Assembly: GCF_036010665.1 (NCBI RefSeq)
Contig: NZ_CP108581.1
Coordinates: 875,501-939,500 of the forward strand
Direction: 5' to 3'
Source: Microbispora sp. NBC_01189
GTDB lineage: Bacteria; Actinomycetota; Actinomycetes; Streptosporangiales; Streptosporangiaceae
Length of the DNA: 64,000 nt
A program made the translations under genes and the position numbers. Positions 44,655 to 53,072 of this stretch are shown here, one piece after another. Numbering within the stretch: the stretch's first letter is position 1; the number at the start of each line of letters is the position of its first letter. Under the pieces are notes generated by a model. That model had not been told where the DNA came from. It was given only the letters and a program-made list of their open reading frames with translations, and did not search any database.

Positions 44655-45914
44655 CTAAACCCGGAGGGGAGAGGCCCCGGCAGCGCCCGCGTCCTCCAGC
44701 GTCCGGTCGCCGCCCGCGTACCATCCGGTGACGACCTGTACGGCGAGCGCGGCGAACAGCAGGCCGAACGGCAGCGCCCAGCCACCGCTCACCTGGTGGA
44801 GGAGACCGAACGTGATCGGGCCCGCGCCCGCGATGAGGTATCCGGCGCTCTGCCCGAAGGCGGACAGGGCGGCGGTGCCCGGCGCCGTCCGGGTCCGCAG
44901 AGCCAGCATCGCCAGCGCCAGCGGGAAGGTGCCGCCGCCGAGCGCCACGAGCATCGCCCACGCCCACATCGCGTGCCCGGTCAGCATCCCTGCGAAGCCG
45001 GCCGCGTACAGGACCGCGAACGCGATCACCAGCGGGCGCTGCCCGGACAGCCGGGTCGCCAGCGTGGGCACCACCATCGAGATCGGGATGCCGAGCCCGG
45101 TGAACACGGCGAGCACCACCCCGGCCTGTCCGCTGGTGTAGCCGTTGTCCCGCAGCAGCAGCGGCAGCCAGCCGAACATGACGTAGGCGATGAGCGACTG
45201 CGACCCGAAGTAACCGGCCACGGCCCAGGCGAGCCTGCTGCGCAGGAGGCTCTCGCCGGCCGCCCGGGCGGGGGTGCTACGCCGCTCCGGCTCACCGCGC
45301 CTGAGCGCGAGCCACGGAATCGCGGCCACGGCGGCCAGGGCCGCCCACACCCCGAGTGCCACGTGCCAGTTGCCGCCCGCGGCCTGCTGCACGGGGACGG
45401 TCGCGGCGGCGGCCACCATCGTCCCGGCCGCGAGGGCGGTCGAGTAGACGGTCGTCATGGCGCCCGACCGCCGTGGGAAGTGCTTCTTGATCAGTGTGGG
45501 GATGACGACGTTGCCGACCGCGCCGCCCGCCAGCGCGACCGTGCTCGCGGCCATGAACGGCGCCGCCGAGTCGACGAGGGAACGGACGGCCTGACCCGCG
45601 GCGAGCAGCACGATGGCGGTCAGCAGCAGCCGGTGCTCACCCATCCTCCGGGACATGGCCGGTGTCAGCGCCCCGAACAGCGCGAAGCTCACCACCGGCA
45701 GCGTGGTCAGCAGCGCGGTCGTCGCGCCGGACATGCCGAGCCCGGTGCTCACCTCGTCGAGGACGGTGCCCACGCTGGTCACCGCGGTGCGGAGGTTCAG
45801 CGCGGCGAGGGCGATGCCGCCGGCGATCAGCCACGCCATCGACCCGCCCGGCGCTCTCCACGCGGCCCTCCATGGAGCCCCACCGGTGGCCCTCCGCGTG
45901 ACGACGGCACTCAT
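44655..45914 (-). CDS. MFS transporter, CynX/NimT-like
   Basis: 419 residues, twelve helices. ALNLRTAVTSVGTVLDEV near the first helix and PTLIKKHFPRRSGAMTTVYS are signatures of the cyanate/2-nitroimidazole (CynX/NimT) branch. Substrate unknown. ATG 45914 is preferred, with GAGGAG 11 bases upstream; ATG 45935 is alternative. Just upstream, an inverted repeat GTTTGA/TCAAAC (45949-45976) could bind a regulator. Confidence 0.87.
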   Translation of the reverse strand: MSAVVTRRATGGAPWRAAWRAPGGSMAWLIAGGIALAALNLRTAVTSVGTVLDEVSTGLGMSGATTALLTTLPVVSFALFGALTPAMSRRMGEHRLLLTAIVLLAAGQAVRSLVDSAAPFMAASTVALAGGAVGNVVIPTLIKKHFPRRSGAMTTVYSTALAAGTMVAAAATVPVQQAAGGNWHVALGVWAALAAVAAIPWLALRRGEPERRSTPARAAGESLLRSRLAWAVAGYFGSQSLIAYVMFGWLPLLLRDNGYTSGQAGVVLAVFTGLGIPISMVVPTLATRLSGQRPLVIAFAVLYAAGFAGMLTGHAMWAWAMLVALGGGTFPLALAMLALRTRTAPGTAALSAFGQSAGYLIAGAGPITFGLLHQVSGGWALPFGLLFAALAVQVVTGWYAGGDRTLEDAGAAGASPLRV

Positions 45915-46042
45915 CGCCGCAACAACTCCTCTCATCCGGTCATCCTACGTTTGACACCCTACCAAAGGCCTCAAACTCCTCGTTTGTTCCCGGTTCTGAG
46001 AGTCGTGGAGAGGGGTCGTGGAGAGGGTCGTGCAGAGGACTG

Positions 46043-46429
46043 TCAGCGGCGGACGCCGCGCAGCAGCCACAGCAGGCCGACCACGGGCAACACGAGCGGC
46101 ACGAAGCCGTACCCGCTGCCGTACCCCGACCACACCGTGGCGTGCGGGAAGGCGGCCGGGTCGGCCAGGCTGAGCGTGCCGACGACCAGCACGCCGATCA
46201 GTTCGACCAGGCAGGCGGCGAGCGCCGCCCGGGCGGCGCCGCGGGCCAGCGCCACCGTCAGGGCGAGGTAGACGACCGCCGCGAACGCCGACAGCGCGTA
46301 CGCCAGGGGCGCCTCGGCGAACCGCGTGGCGATCTGCACGGCGGCGCGGGAGGTCGCGGCCAGCGCGAAGACGCCGTACACGGCCACGAGCACCCGCCCG
46401 GGCCCGGACCGTACGGCCGCGTCACTCAC
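46043..46429 (-). CDS. Small four-helix membrane protein B
   Basis: 128 residues with four hydrophobic segments and basic end GLLWLLRGVRR. GTG 46429 overlaps the stop of the gene before it as GTGA, so the two are coupled and probably form a complex. No family with a known job recognised. Confidence 0.75.
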   Translation of the reverse strand: MSDAAVRSGPGRVLVAVYGVFALAATSRAAVQIATRFAEAPLAYALSAFAAVVYLALTVALARGAARAALAACLVELIGVLVVGTLSLADPAAFPHATVWSGYGSGYGFVPLVLPVVGLLWLLRGVRR

Positions 46430-46779
46430 AGGACCATGTCCCAGACCTGCAGCAGCCGCCCGGTCATGACGGCCACGGTGAAGGCGGCCACGGCGATGAC
46501 GCCGGGGCCCCAGCGCGTGCGCTCCGCCCGGCCCCACCACACCGCGGCGGGCGGGATCACCACGGTCCCCGCCAGATATCCGACAAAGGTCGCCTTCTCC
46601 GCGACGCGCCCGATCCCGGCGAGGGCGAACCCCGCCTGCGCGAGCACGGCGATCTCCAGCAGCCCCAGCCCCACCAGCAGCACCGGCCCCATCGGCCGGT
46701 TCCGTACGGTGGTGACCACGGCGGCCAGCGCCAGCAGCAGGGCCGCGCCGATCAGCCAGCCCGAGTAGGCGCCGTTCAT
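46426..46779 (-). CDS. Small four-helix membrane protein A
   Basis: 117 residues with four hydrophobic segments (start GAYSGWLIGAALLLALAAVV). First of a coupled pair with the gene at 46043-46429. Similar pairs occur in actinobacteria as hypothetical integral membrane proteins; function unknown. Confidence 0.75.
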   Translation of the reverse strand: MNGAYSGWLIGAALLLALAAVVTTVRNRPMGPVLLVGLGLLEIAVLAQAGFALAGIGRVAEKATFVGYLAGTVVIPPAAVWWGRAERTRWGPGVIAVAAFTVAVMTGRLLQVWDMVL

Positions 46780-46881
46780 GCCGTGCTCAGGGGATGGGCG
46801 GACAGTGGAGGCATGGCCAGAAGGTTATCGGCCCGACCACCCACCCCCTCACGCGGCCCGGTCCGCGTTCGGCAGCGCGCA

Positions 46882-47976
46882 TCAGCTCTGCCGGGTCTCC
46901 GCGAGCAGCAGGTCGACCGCGTCCTCGGCCCTGCCGTTGACGGCGAACGCCCCCCGCTGGCGGGAGGCGGAGCTGCCGCGGAGCAGTGCCTCGTTGGCGA
47001 GCTCCGACACGATCTCCCAGTCGCCGAGCTCCTCCAGGGTCGGCCGCAGCTCCTCCAGCATCCACGCGACGAGCCGCGGCGCCGGCGTCGGCCGGCTGGT
47101 CACGGGTGACAACAGCTCGCCCTCCAGCCCGTCGCGGGCCGCCCGCCAGTTGGCCGCCCGCAGCAGCGCGAGACGCTGCTCCCCCGCCGGCGGCTCGCCC
47201 CGCTCCACGGCCTCGATCTCCTTGCTCATGAGGGCCCGGAAGAGCCCGGCCAGCAGCACCACGTCGTCCGCCAGGGGGCAGGAGTCGCAGACGCGCATCT
47301 CCACCGTCGGCACGTGGGCGCTGAGCCGCAGGTCGTAATAGATCATGCCAGCGTCCTTGATCACCCCGGAGGCGACCAGGTCCTCGGCCGTCCTGTCGTA
47401 CTCGGAGGCGTCGGCGAACGGGCCGATCGGCCCGGCCGTCGGCCACCGTTGCCAGGTCAGCGCCCGGCTGCTGGCGTAGCCGCTGTCCTCGTTCATCCAG
47501 AACGGCGAGCTGGCGCTGAGGGCGAGCAGCGGGGGAAGCCAGGCCTCGACACGCTGGGCGGCGAGCACCGCCACGTCCCTGTCGTGGATCTCCACGTGCA
47601 CCTGCGCCCCGCAGATGAGCTGCTCCTCGGCCAGGAACCGGTAGGACTCCGACAGGTAGCGGTAGCGCTCCCCCGGGGTGAAGGTGTAGCCCTCGATGCC
47701 CGTGTTGGGGGTCGTCCCGGCGGCGATGACGCCCACGCCCAGCGGCTCGCCGGCCGCGACGAGCGCCTGGCGCAGCCGTACGATCTCGGCCCGTACGTCG
47801 CTCAGGTCCTCCAACGGGGTGCTGTTCGTCTCCACGACCGATCGCTGCAACTCGGCCGAGAACCCCTCGTCCGGCAGCCGCTCCAGCATCGACTCCGCCA
47901 GCGGCGTAAGGCGCCGGGACTGGAGGTCGACGACAAGGAACTCCTCTTCAACGCCGACAGGCCGTCTCTTCATCAT
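46882..47976 (-). CDS. YbdK-type carboxylate-amine ligase (GCS2 family)
   Basis: 364 residues. GVEEEFLVVDLQSRRLTP is the ATP/Mg entry motif of glutamate-cysteine ligase family 2, with CGAQVHVEI, RPT-like SSPFWMNEDSGYASSR and VEMRVCDSC following. These ATP-dependent enzymes join a carboxylate to an amine; glutamate-cysteine activity is known for YbdK but weak, so the product here is open. Start ATG 47976 (a second ATG follows at once). Divergent from the Dyp peroxidase across about 150 bases. Confidence 0.88.
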   Translation of the reverse strand: MMKRRPVGVEEEFLVVDLQSRRLTPLAESMLERLPDEGFSAELQRSVVETNSTPLEDLSDVRAEIVRLRQALVAAGEPLGVGVIAAGTTPNTGIEGYTFTPGERYRYLSESYRFLAEEQLICGAQVHVEIHDRDVAVLAAQRVEAWLPPLLALSASSPFWMNEDSGYASSRALTWQRWPTAGPIGPFADASEYDRTAEDLVASGVIKDAGMIYYDLRLSAHVPTVEMRVCDSCPLADDVVLLAGLFRALMSKEIEAVERGEPPAGEQRLALLRAANWRAARDGLEGELLSPVTSRPTPAPRLVAWMLEELRPTLEELGDWEIVSELANEALLRGSSASRQRGAFAVNGRAEDAVDLLLAETRQS

Positions 47977-48127
47977 GGCCGGTTCACTACCCACGTCACG
48001 GAAAGTAGGCCTGGCCTGAGCGGACCGGCGACCGCCGCCGATTCCCCTGTACGCCGAACCTTTTCCGTGGATGATGGCTCTCATCGGTAGGGGGCCCGAC
48101 ATTTCCACTACGGGGAAAGGAACCGAC

Positions 48128-49513
48128 ATGCCGGTCAACCTGTCCAACGGAAAGCCGCTCGCCTGGGACTCGGCGAAACTGGACGCCGACACCAAGGCGA
48201 TGCTCGACAACCTGCAGCCGAACATCCTGCAGGCGCACGTACGCGAGAGCATGTCCCTGCTGCTCTTGCATTTCGGCGACGGCGCGGACGGCAGGCGGTT
48301 CCTGCGCGCCCTGGTGCCGCTCATGAAGTCGGCCAGGAAACACCTGGAAGAGGTGCGCGACTTCAACCGCTCGAAGAAGCGGGGCACGCCGTACGTCGGC
48401 GTCGGCATCAGCAAGCCCGGTTATCTTAAACTGGGCGAATCCACCACCAAGTTCACCGACAACGCGTTCAAGTCAGGGATGAAACGGCGCAAAGACACCC
48501 TGAGTGACCCGGCGGTCGGCGCGTGGGAGAAGCACTACCAAGGAGAGATCCACGCGGTCGTGCTGATCGGGGACGCCACCCCCGAACCTGTCGCCGCGAC
48601 GCGCACGCGCGTCCTCGCGCTGCTGCCGAAGACCGCGAAGATCCTCGGCGAGGAGAAGGGCGAGGGTCTGCGCGACGCCCAGGGCCGGGGCATCGAGCAC
48701 TTCGGCTACGTGGACGGCCGCAGCCAGCCGCTGTTCCTCGCCGACCAGGTGACCGCCGAGCCCGGCGCCAACTGGAACCCGTTCTTCCCGCTGAGCCACG
48801 TGCTCGCCGCCGACCCCCTCGCCCCGCACCCGAGCCGCCACTTCGGCACCTACCTCGTGCTGCGCAAGCTGGAGCAGAACGTCCGCGCGTTCCGCGAGGC
48901 CGAGGAGGCCCTCGCCGACGCGCTCGGCTTCAAGGGAGAGGACCGGCCGCTCGCCGGCGCGATGCTGGTGGGCCGGTTCCGCAACGGCACGCCGCTGCGG
49001 CTGCACGGCAGGCCGAGCGCCGATGGCCACCCGGTGCAGAACGACTTCAACTACCGTGACGACCCCGGGTCCAGATGCCCGGTGAGCGCGCACATCCGCA
49101 AGGCCAACCCCCGTGACTCCCGCGACGGCGGGCTGGAGCGGGCGCTCGGGGTCATGATGGCGCGGCGCGGGCAGACGTACGGCAGGCGCACCGACAAGCC
49201 GTGGGACGACGCGCCCCCGGCGACCCGGCCGACCGGTGGCGTGGGGCTGCTGTTCATGGCGTTCAACTCCAGCCTGCAGTCCCAGTTCGAGTTCACCCAG
49301 CAGAGCTGGGCCGACGAGCCCGGCTTCCCCGCCGCGGGCACCGGCCACGACCCCGTGATCGGCCAGGGCGGCCGGGAGGTCAAGGTGCGCTTCCCCACAG
49401 CGTGGGACGGCAAGAAGCTGAGCGCTCCCCAGAAGCAGGTTCCTCAGACGGTGACGATGAAGGGAGGCGAATACTTCTTCATGCCGTCGCTCGCCTACCT
49501 CAAGAGCCTGTGA
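48128..49513 (+). CDS. Dyp-type haem peroxidase
   Basis: 461 residues. The distal motif GxxDG appears as GYVDGRSQP (near 200), and the proximal haem His lies in PVSAHIRKANPR (near 325), with the conserved Arg. No Tat signal and no obvious encapsulin-targeting tail are seen, so it is taken as cytoplasmic. Uses peroxide to oxidise dyes, phenols or an unknown native substrate. ATG 48128 has AAAGGA six bases upstream; the frame is open back to 48071 but without a ribosome site. Converges on tRNA-Ala copy 3. Confidence 0.93.
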   Translation: MPVNLSNGKPLAWDSAKLDADTKAMLDNLQPNILQAHVRESMSLLLLHFGDGADGRRFLRALVPLMKSARKHLEEVRDFNRSKKRGTPYVGVGISKPGYLKLGESTTKFTDNAFKSGMKRRKDTLSDPAVGAWEKHYQGEIHAVVLIGDATPEPVAATRTRVLALLPKTAKILGEEKGEGLRDAQGRGIEHFGYVDGRSQPLFLADQVTAEPGANWNPFFPLSHVLAADPLAPHPSRHFGTYLVLRKLEQNVRAFREAEEALADALGFKGEDRPLAGAMLVGRFRNGTPLRLHGRPSADGHPVQNDFNYRDDPGSRCPVSAHIRKANPRDSRDGGLERALGVMMARRGQTYGRRTDKPWDDAPPATRPTGGVGLLFMAFNSSLQSQFEFTQQSWADEPGFPAAGTGHDPVIGQGGREVKVRFPTAWDGKKLSAPQKQVPQTVTMKGGEYFFMPSLAYLKSL

Positions 49514-49539
49514 CGTCCCACTGATCGCCACCGAGTGGG

Positions 49540-49612
49540 TGGAGCTATGGGGACTCGAACCCCAGACCCCCTCCATGCCATGGAGGTGCGCTACCAGCTG
49601 CGCTATAGCCCC
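49540..49612 (-). tRNA. tRNA-Ala (GGC anticodon), copy 3
   Basis: Identical over 73 nt to the copies at 24776 and 27319. The 3' end lies 27 bases from the Dyp stop codon. Flanks differ from the other copies outside the gene. Confidence 0.98.
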
Positions 49613-49653
49613 TTGCCACCGCTCCGAGTCCTCCCGGCGCGGCGCTCGGAGAG

Positions 49654-49682
49654 CATATATCCATGCCCTTCCGTTTACCTAA
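49654..49682 (-). promoter_or_regulatory. Promoter of tRNA-Ala copy 3
   Basis: Minus strand TTAGGT (49677-49682), 17-base spacer, TATATG (49654-49659). Same box types as copies 1 and 2, but about 15 bases further from the tRNA. Confidence 0.6.
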
Positions 49683-49721
49683 TCGTCACCGGTCACATCT
49701 GTAACACCGGTGACAGGCGTA

Positions 49722-50360
49722 TCAGCCGTCCGCGGTGGCGGCGGGGCTGTCGTCGCTGCTGACCGGCTCGGGCAGGGTGCCCGCGTTGTGCTCCGTCAGG
49801 CGCCATCCCCGGCGGCCCTCCTCCAGCACCGACCACGAGCAGTTGCCCAGGCTGCCGAGCGCCGACCACAGCTCCTGCGGCAGCCCGAGCAGGCGGCAGA
49901 GGCCGAGCCGCAGCGCGGCGCCGTGCGAGGCGATCACCAGCAGGCCGTCGTCGGCCAGGCGGCCCGCCCAGCGCTCGACCGCCTCGGCCACCCGGTCGGC
50001 GACGTGCGCGACGTCCTCGCCGCCCGGCGCCTCCCACGCCTCGTACTCGACCGGCCAGCCCGCCCTGATCTCGTCGCGGGTCAGGCCCTCCCACTCCCCG
50101 CCGCCGCGTTCGCGCAGGTCCTTGTCGACCATGACGTCGAGGCCGGTGAGCCGGCCGAGGGCGGAGGCGGTGTCGTAGGCGCGGCGAAGGTCGGAGGCGA
50201 CGAGCATCGTCGGCCGCAGGGCCGCGAGCAGGGAGGCCGCCCGGGCGGCCTGCGCGATCCCCGTCTCGTCCAGCGCGATGTCGGTGTGCCCCTGGAAGCG
50301 TTTCTCCACGTTCCACAACGTCTGCCCGTGCCGCAGGCAGACCACGCGGCGGCCCATCAC
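49722..50360 (-). CDS. Histidine phosphatase (phosphoglycerate-mutase-like)
   Basis: 212 residues. LRHGQT near the N-terminus supplies the phospho-His, SDLRRAYDTA the second Arg, ERGGGEWEG the acid and VIASHGAALR the second His. In actinobacteria a gene of this kind follows rsfS; some act as glucosyl-3-phosphoglycerate or similar sugar-phosphate phosphatases. Substrate not fixed. GTG 50360 or ATG 50357 as start; 22 bases after the rsfS stop. Confidence 0.9.
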   Translation of the reverse strand: MMGRRVVCLRHGQTLWNVEKRFQGHTDIALDETGIAQAARAASLLAALRPTMLVASDLRRAYDTASALGRLTGLDVMVDKDLRERGGGEWEGLTRDEIRAGWPVEYEAWEAPGGEDVAHVADRVAEAVERWAGRLADDGLLVIASHGAALRLGLCRLLGLPQELWSALGSLGNCSWSVLEEGRRGWRLTEHNAGTLPEPVSSDDSPAATADG

Positions 50361-50382
50361 GCCGCCCTGGCGATGGCGTCCG

Positions 50383-50787
50383 TCACGGGTTCGCCCCGCG
50401 CCCGCGCTGGGCGGCGACCCGCCTTACGCTCTCCGGCAGCTCGATGGACGGGCAGTCCTTCCACAGGCGCTCCAGCGCGTAGAAGGCGCGGTCCTCCTCG
50501 TGCTGCACGTGGACCACGATGTCGAGGTAGTCGAGCAGGACCCAGCGGCCCTCCCGCTCGCCCTCCCGGCGTACGGGCTTGGCGTCGGCCTCGACGCGCA
50601 GCCGCTCCTCGACCTCGTCGACGATCGCGCGGACCTGCCGGTCGTTGGACGCGGAGCAGAGAAGGAAGGCGTCGGTGATGACGAGCTGTTCGCTGACGTC
50701 GTAGGCGATGATGTCGTCGGCCAGCTTCTCGGCGGCGGCCTCGGCCGCCACCCGCACAAGCTCTGCCGCTCTCTCGGTTGCTGTCAC
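50383..50787 (-). CDS. rsfS: Ribosome silencing factor RsfS
   Basis: 134 residues, the usual size. DIIAYDVSEQLVITDAFLLCSASNDRQVRAIVDEVEE and LLDYLDIVVHVQHEEDRAFYALERLW are the RsfS/Iojap core. Binds ribosomal protein L14 and blocks subunit joining when nutrients are low. GTG 50787 is the family start; a GGAGGA lies 12 bases upstream, a long spacing. Normally follows nadD, as here with one small ORF between. Confidence 0.95.
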   Translation of the reverse strand: MTATERAAELVRVAAEAAAEKLADDIIAYDVSEQLVITDAFLLCSASNDRQVRAIVDEVEERLRVEADAKPVRREGEREGRWVLLDYLDIVVHVQHEEDRAFYALERLWKDCPSIELPESVRRVAAQRGRGANP

Positions 50788-50962
50788 GATTCGGTTCTGT
50801 CCTCCGTTGACGGGTTCTTCAAGGGTGCACAGTCCGCGGCCCCCGTACAACCCGCTTTTCCGTGGAGACCCTACCGCCACACCCTGTCGATACCGGAGTT
50901 ATGCCCGGGATCGGAAATTCAACGTCCTTCCGCGCCCGATGATTCCGCCGGAGAGACGCGCA

Positions 50963-51030
50963 CGGCCCCGCGCCCGTACGGGTGCGGGGCCGCATCGGAC
51001 CGGTCGCCCGCGGAACCGCGCGGGCCGGTC
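50963..51030 (-). terminator. Two adjacent hairpins after the nadD-side transcript
   Basis: Hairpin 1 has 14-bp arms 50963-50976 and 50979-50992 with one G-T pair. Hairpin 2 (50998-51030) has GACCGG/CCGGTC outside and GCCCGCG/CGCGGGC inside. They directly follow the small ORF at 51032. No other gene is seen in 50788-50960. Confidence 0.7.
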
Positions 51031-51031
51031 G

Positions 51032-51265
51032 TCAGTGGTGGTGGTGATGCCTGGTCCTGTGGTGATTCCTGGTCGGCTTGACGTGCGGGACCCGCTGCGA
51101 CTGGCCGGTTCCGGTGCCGTGTCCCGTGCCGGCATCGCGCCTCGCGGCCGTACTCCGATCCTGTATCGCCGAGCCCGAAGGTTTCCAGGGAGTTGACGCA
51201 AGCCTGCCCGGTGACCTCGGGACATTTGACCACGGAGAGCGATCCGGCGGGCGCGGGGCGTCCAT
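51032..51265 (-). CDS. Small ORF with His-rich C-terminus, between nadD and rsfS
   Basis: 77 codons ending in a Thr-Arg-His-rich tail (HHRTRHHHHH). ATG 51265 lies 38 bases after the nadD stop, with AGGGA upstream. The second half has the C/G third-base bias of real genes here; the first half is mixed. Hairpin terminators follow immediately. A metal-binding tail is suggested by composition only. It could also be untranslated operon sequence. Confidence 0.4.
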   Translation of the reverse strand: MDAPRPPDRSPWSNVPRSPGRLASTPWKPSGSAIQDRSTAARRDAGTGHGTGTGQSQRVPHVKPTRNHHRTRHHHHH

Positions 51266-51303
51266 GACCACGCGTCCCTTGCCCCCCTTGGTTCCACCCC
51301 TGT

Positions 51304-51915
51304 TCAGCCGGCCGGGTCCCGGTAGAGGCGGCGCTTGTTGATGTACTGCACGATGCCGTCGGGAACGAGATACCAGATGGGTTCCCCGGCGGCCACGCGG
51401 TCGCGGCACTCGGAGGAGGAGATCGCCAGGGCGGGGATCTCGACCAGGCTCACCTTCCCGGCCGGCAGGCCCGGGTCCTGCAGCGGGTGACCGGGCCGGG
51501 TGCAGCCGACGAAGTGCGCGGTGTCGAAGAGCTCGCCGGCGTCGCGCCAGCTCAGGATCTGCGCGAGCGCGTCGGCCCCGGTGATGAAGTAGAGATCGAC
51601 GTCCGGCCCGTACGCGGCGGCGACGTCGCGCAGGGTGTCGATCGTGTACGTGGGCCCCGGCCGGTCGATGTCCACCCGGCTCACGGAGAAGCGGGGGTTC
51701 GACGCGGTCGCGATGACGGTCATCAGGTAACGGTCCTCGCTGGACGAGACGCGCTGGTCCGCCTTCTGCCACGGCTGCCCGGTCGGGACGAAGACCACCT
51801 CGTCCAGATCGAAGTGGTGCGCCACCTCGCTCGCCGCCACCAGGTGGCCGTGGTGGATCGGGTCGAACGTCCCGCCCATCACACCCAGCCGCCGGATCTC
51901 CGTCCCGATTCGCAT
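51304..51915 (-). CDS. nadD: Nicotinate-nucleotide adenylyltransferase
   Basis: 203 residues. [15 protein letters not shown] carries the nucleotide-binding HxGH motif, and ISSSECR the C-terminal phosphate loop. Makes nicotinate adenine dinucleotide in NAD synthesis. ATG 51915 is preferred; a TAGGGT box seven bases upstream with no Shine-Dalgarno site suggests a leaderless transcript. Divergent from the M48 gene. Confidence 0.96.
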   Translation of the reverse strand: MRIGTEIRRLGVMGGTFDPIHHGHLVAASEVAHHFDLDEVVFVPTGQPWQKADQRVSSSEDRYLMTVIATASNPRFSVSRVDIDRPGPTYTIDTLRDVAAAYGPDVDLYFITGADALAQILSWRDAGELFDTAHFVGCTRPGHPLQDPGLPAGKVSLVEIPALAISSSECRDRVAAGEPIWYLVPDGIVQYINKRRLYRDPAG

Positions 51916-51922
51916 GAAACGG

Positions 51923-51928
51923 ACCCTA
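51923..51928 (-). promoter_or_regulatory. Candidate -10 box (TAGGGT) of nadD
   Basis: On the minus strand TAGGGT ends seven bases before ATG 51915; no ribosome site between. The divergent M48 gene shows the same arrangement (52019-52024). Confidence 0.45.
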
Positions 51929-52018
51929 ACGTCCTCACCCAGCCGGTCCGTGAACCGCCCTCCCGGGGCGCCGTCCGGGCTCCTCACGGCGTCCCGCGCG
52001 CGTCCGTCCCCTGAGACA

Positions 52019-52024
52019 TAGCAT
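52019..52024 (+). promoter_or_regulatory. Candidate -10 box (TAGCAT) of the M48 gene
   Basis: TAGCAT ends seven bases before ATG 52032, which lacks a ribosome site; fits a leaderless RNA. Confidence 0.45.
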
Positions 52025-52031
52025 TCGGAAC

Positions 52032-53042
52032 ATGACCACTCCCGATCGCAACCGCGTGCAGCTGCCCGGCATCAGCTCACGGGCCTACGAACATCCCGCC
52101 GACCGGTCCGCGCTGGTCGCGATGCGTTCGCTCTCAGGCTTCGACGCGGTGCTCAAGCGCACGTCCGGCCTGTTCAGCGAGCGCAGGCTCCGCCTGATGT
52201 TCCTCGCCTCCGCCGTGCGCACGACCGACACCCAGTTCCGCGCCCTGTACGACATGGGCCGCGACAGCGCCTACATCCTCGACCTGCACCGGATTCCCGA
52301 GATCTACGTGCAGCAGGACCCCAAGGCGTACGCGATGGCGATCGGTTTCGACGAGCCGTTCATCATCGTCTCGACGGGCCTGCTCGACCTCATGGACTCC
52401 GAGGAGCTGCGCTTCGTCGTCGGCCACGAGACCTCCCACATCCTGTCGGGCCACGCCGTCTACGGCACGATGCTCGCGATCCTGACCCGGCTGGCCACGC
52501 GGGTCGCCTGGATCCCGCTCGGCTACATCGGCCTGCGGATCATCGTCGCGGCCCTGGAGGAGTGGCAGCGCAAGGCGGAGATGTCCGCCGACCGGGGCGG
52601 CCTGCTCGCCGGGCAGGACCCCGACGCCGCGCTGCGCGCGCTCATGAAGCTCGCCGGCGGCTCGCGCCTGCACGAGATGAACATCGAGGCGTTCCTCGAC
52701 CAGGCCAGGGAGTACGACACCGCGGGCGACGTCCGCGACGGCCTGCTCAAGGTCCTCAACATGCTCGGCACGACCCACCCGTTCGCCGTGACCCGGGTCG
52801 CCGAACTCGACCGCTGGCGCCGCACCGGCGAGTACGACCGCATCCTCGCCGGGGACTATCCCCGCCGCGAGGACGACGCCGACGCCCGGCTCACCGACGA
52901 GATCAAGGCCGCGGCCAACTCCTACCGGGAGTCGTGGGCGCAGTCGCAGGACCCGTTCATCGGCGTGCTGCGCGACGTCGCGGAGGGCGCGGTCAACGCG
53001 GGCGAGCGCATCTTCAACCGATTCGCCCGGCGGGAGAACTGA
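52032..53042 (+). CDS. M48-family zinc metallopeptidase
   Basis: 336 residues. The zinc site is [11 protein letters not shown] (HExxH, near 137), with the third ligand in [10 protein letters not shown] (near 183). A hydrophobic stretch between them ([25 protein letters not shown]) may be a membrane-associated helix pair. Probable membrane protein quality-control or stress protease. Converges with the kinase gene. Confidence 0.9.
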   Translation: MTTPDRNRVQLPGISSRAYEHPADRSALVAMRSLSGFDAVLKRTSGLFSERRLRLMFLASAVRTTDTQFRALYDMGRDSAYILDLHRIPEIYVQQDPKAYAMAIGFDEPFIIVSTGLLDLMDSEELRFVVGHETSHILSGHAVYGTMLAILTRLATRVAWIPLGYIGLRIIVAALEEWQRKAEMSADRGGLLAGQDPDAALRALMKLAGGSRLHEMNIEAFLDQAREYDTAGDVRDGLLKVLNMLGTTHPFAVTRVAELDRWRRTGEYDRILAGDYPRREDDADARLTDEIKAAANSYRESWAQSQDPFIGVLRDVAEGAVNAGERIFNRFARREN

Positions 53043-53072
53043 CCCGGCCGCTCGGAAGATGTCAGCAGAAGG

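Noticed and set aside
48071-48127. Longer N-terminus for the Dyp peroxidase from ATG 48071
   Set aside because: No ribosome site there, whereas ATG 48128 has AAAGGA at good spacing and a family-like N-terminus.
48128-49513. Dyp peroxidase as encapsulin cargo
   Set aside because: No encapsulin shell gene is nearby and the C-terminus lacks a recognisable targeting extension.
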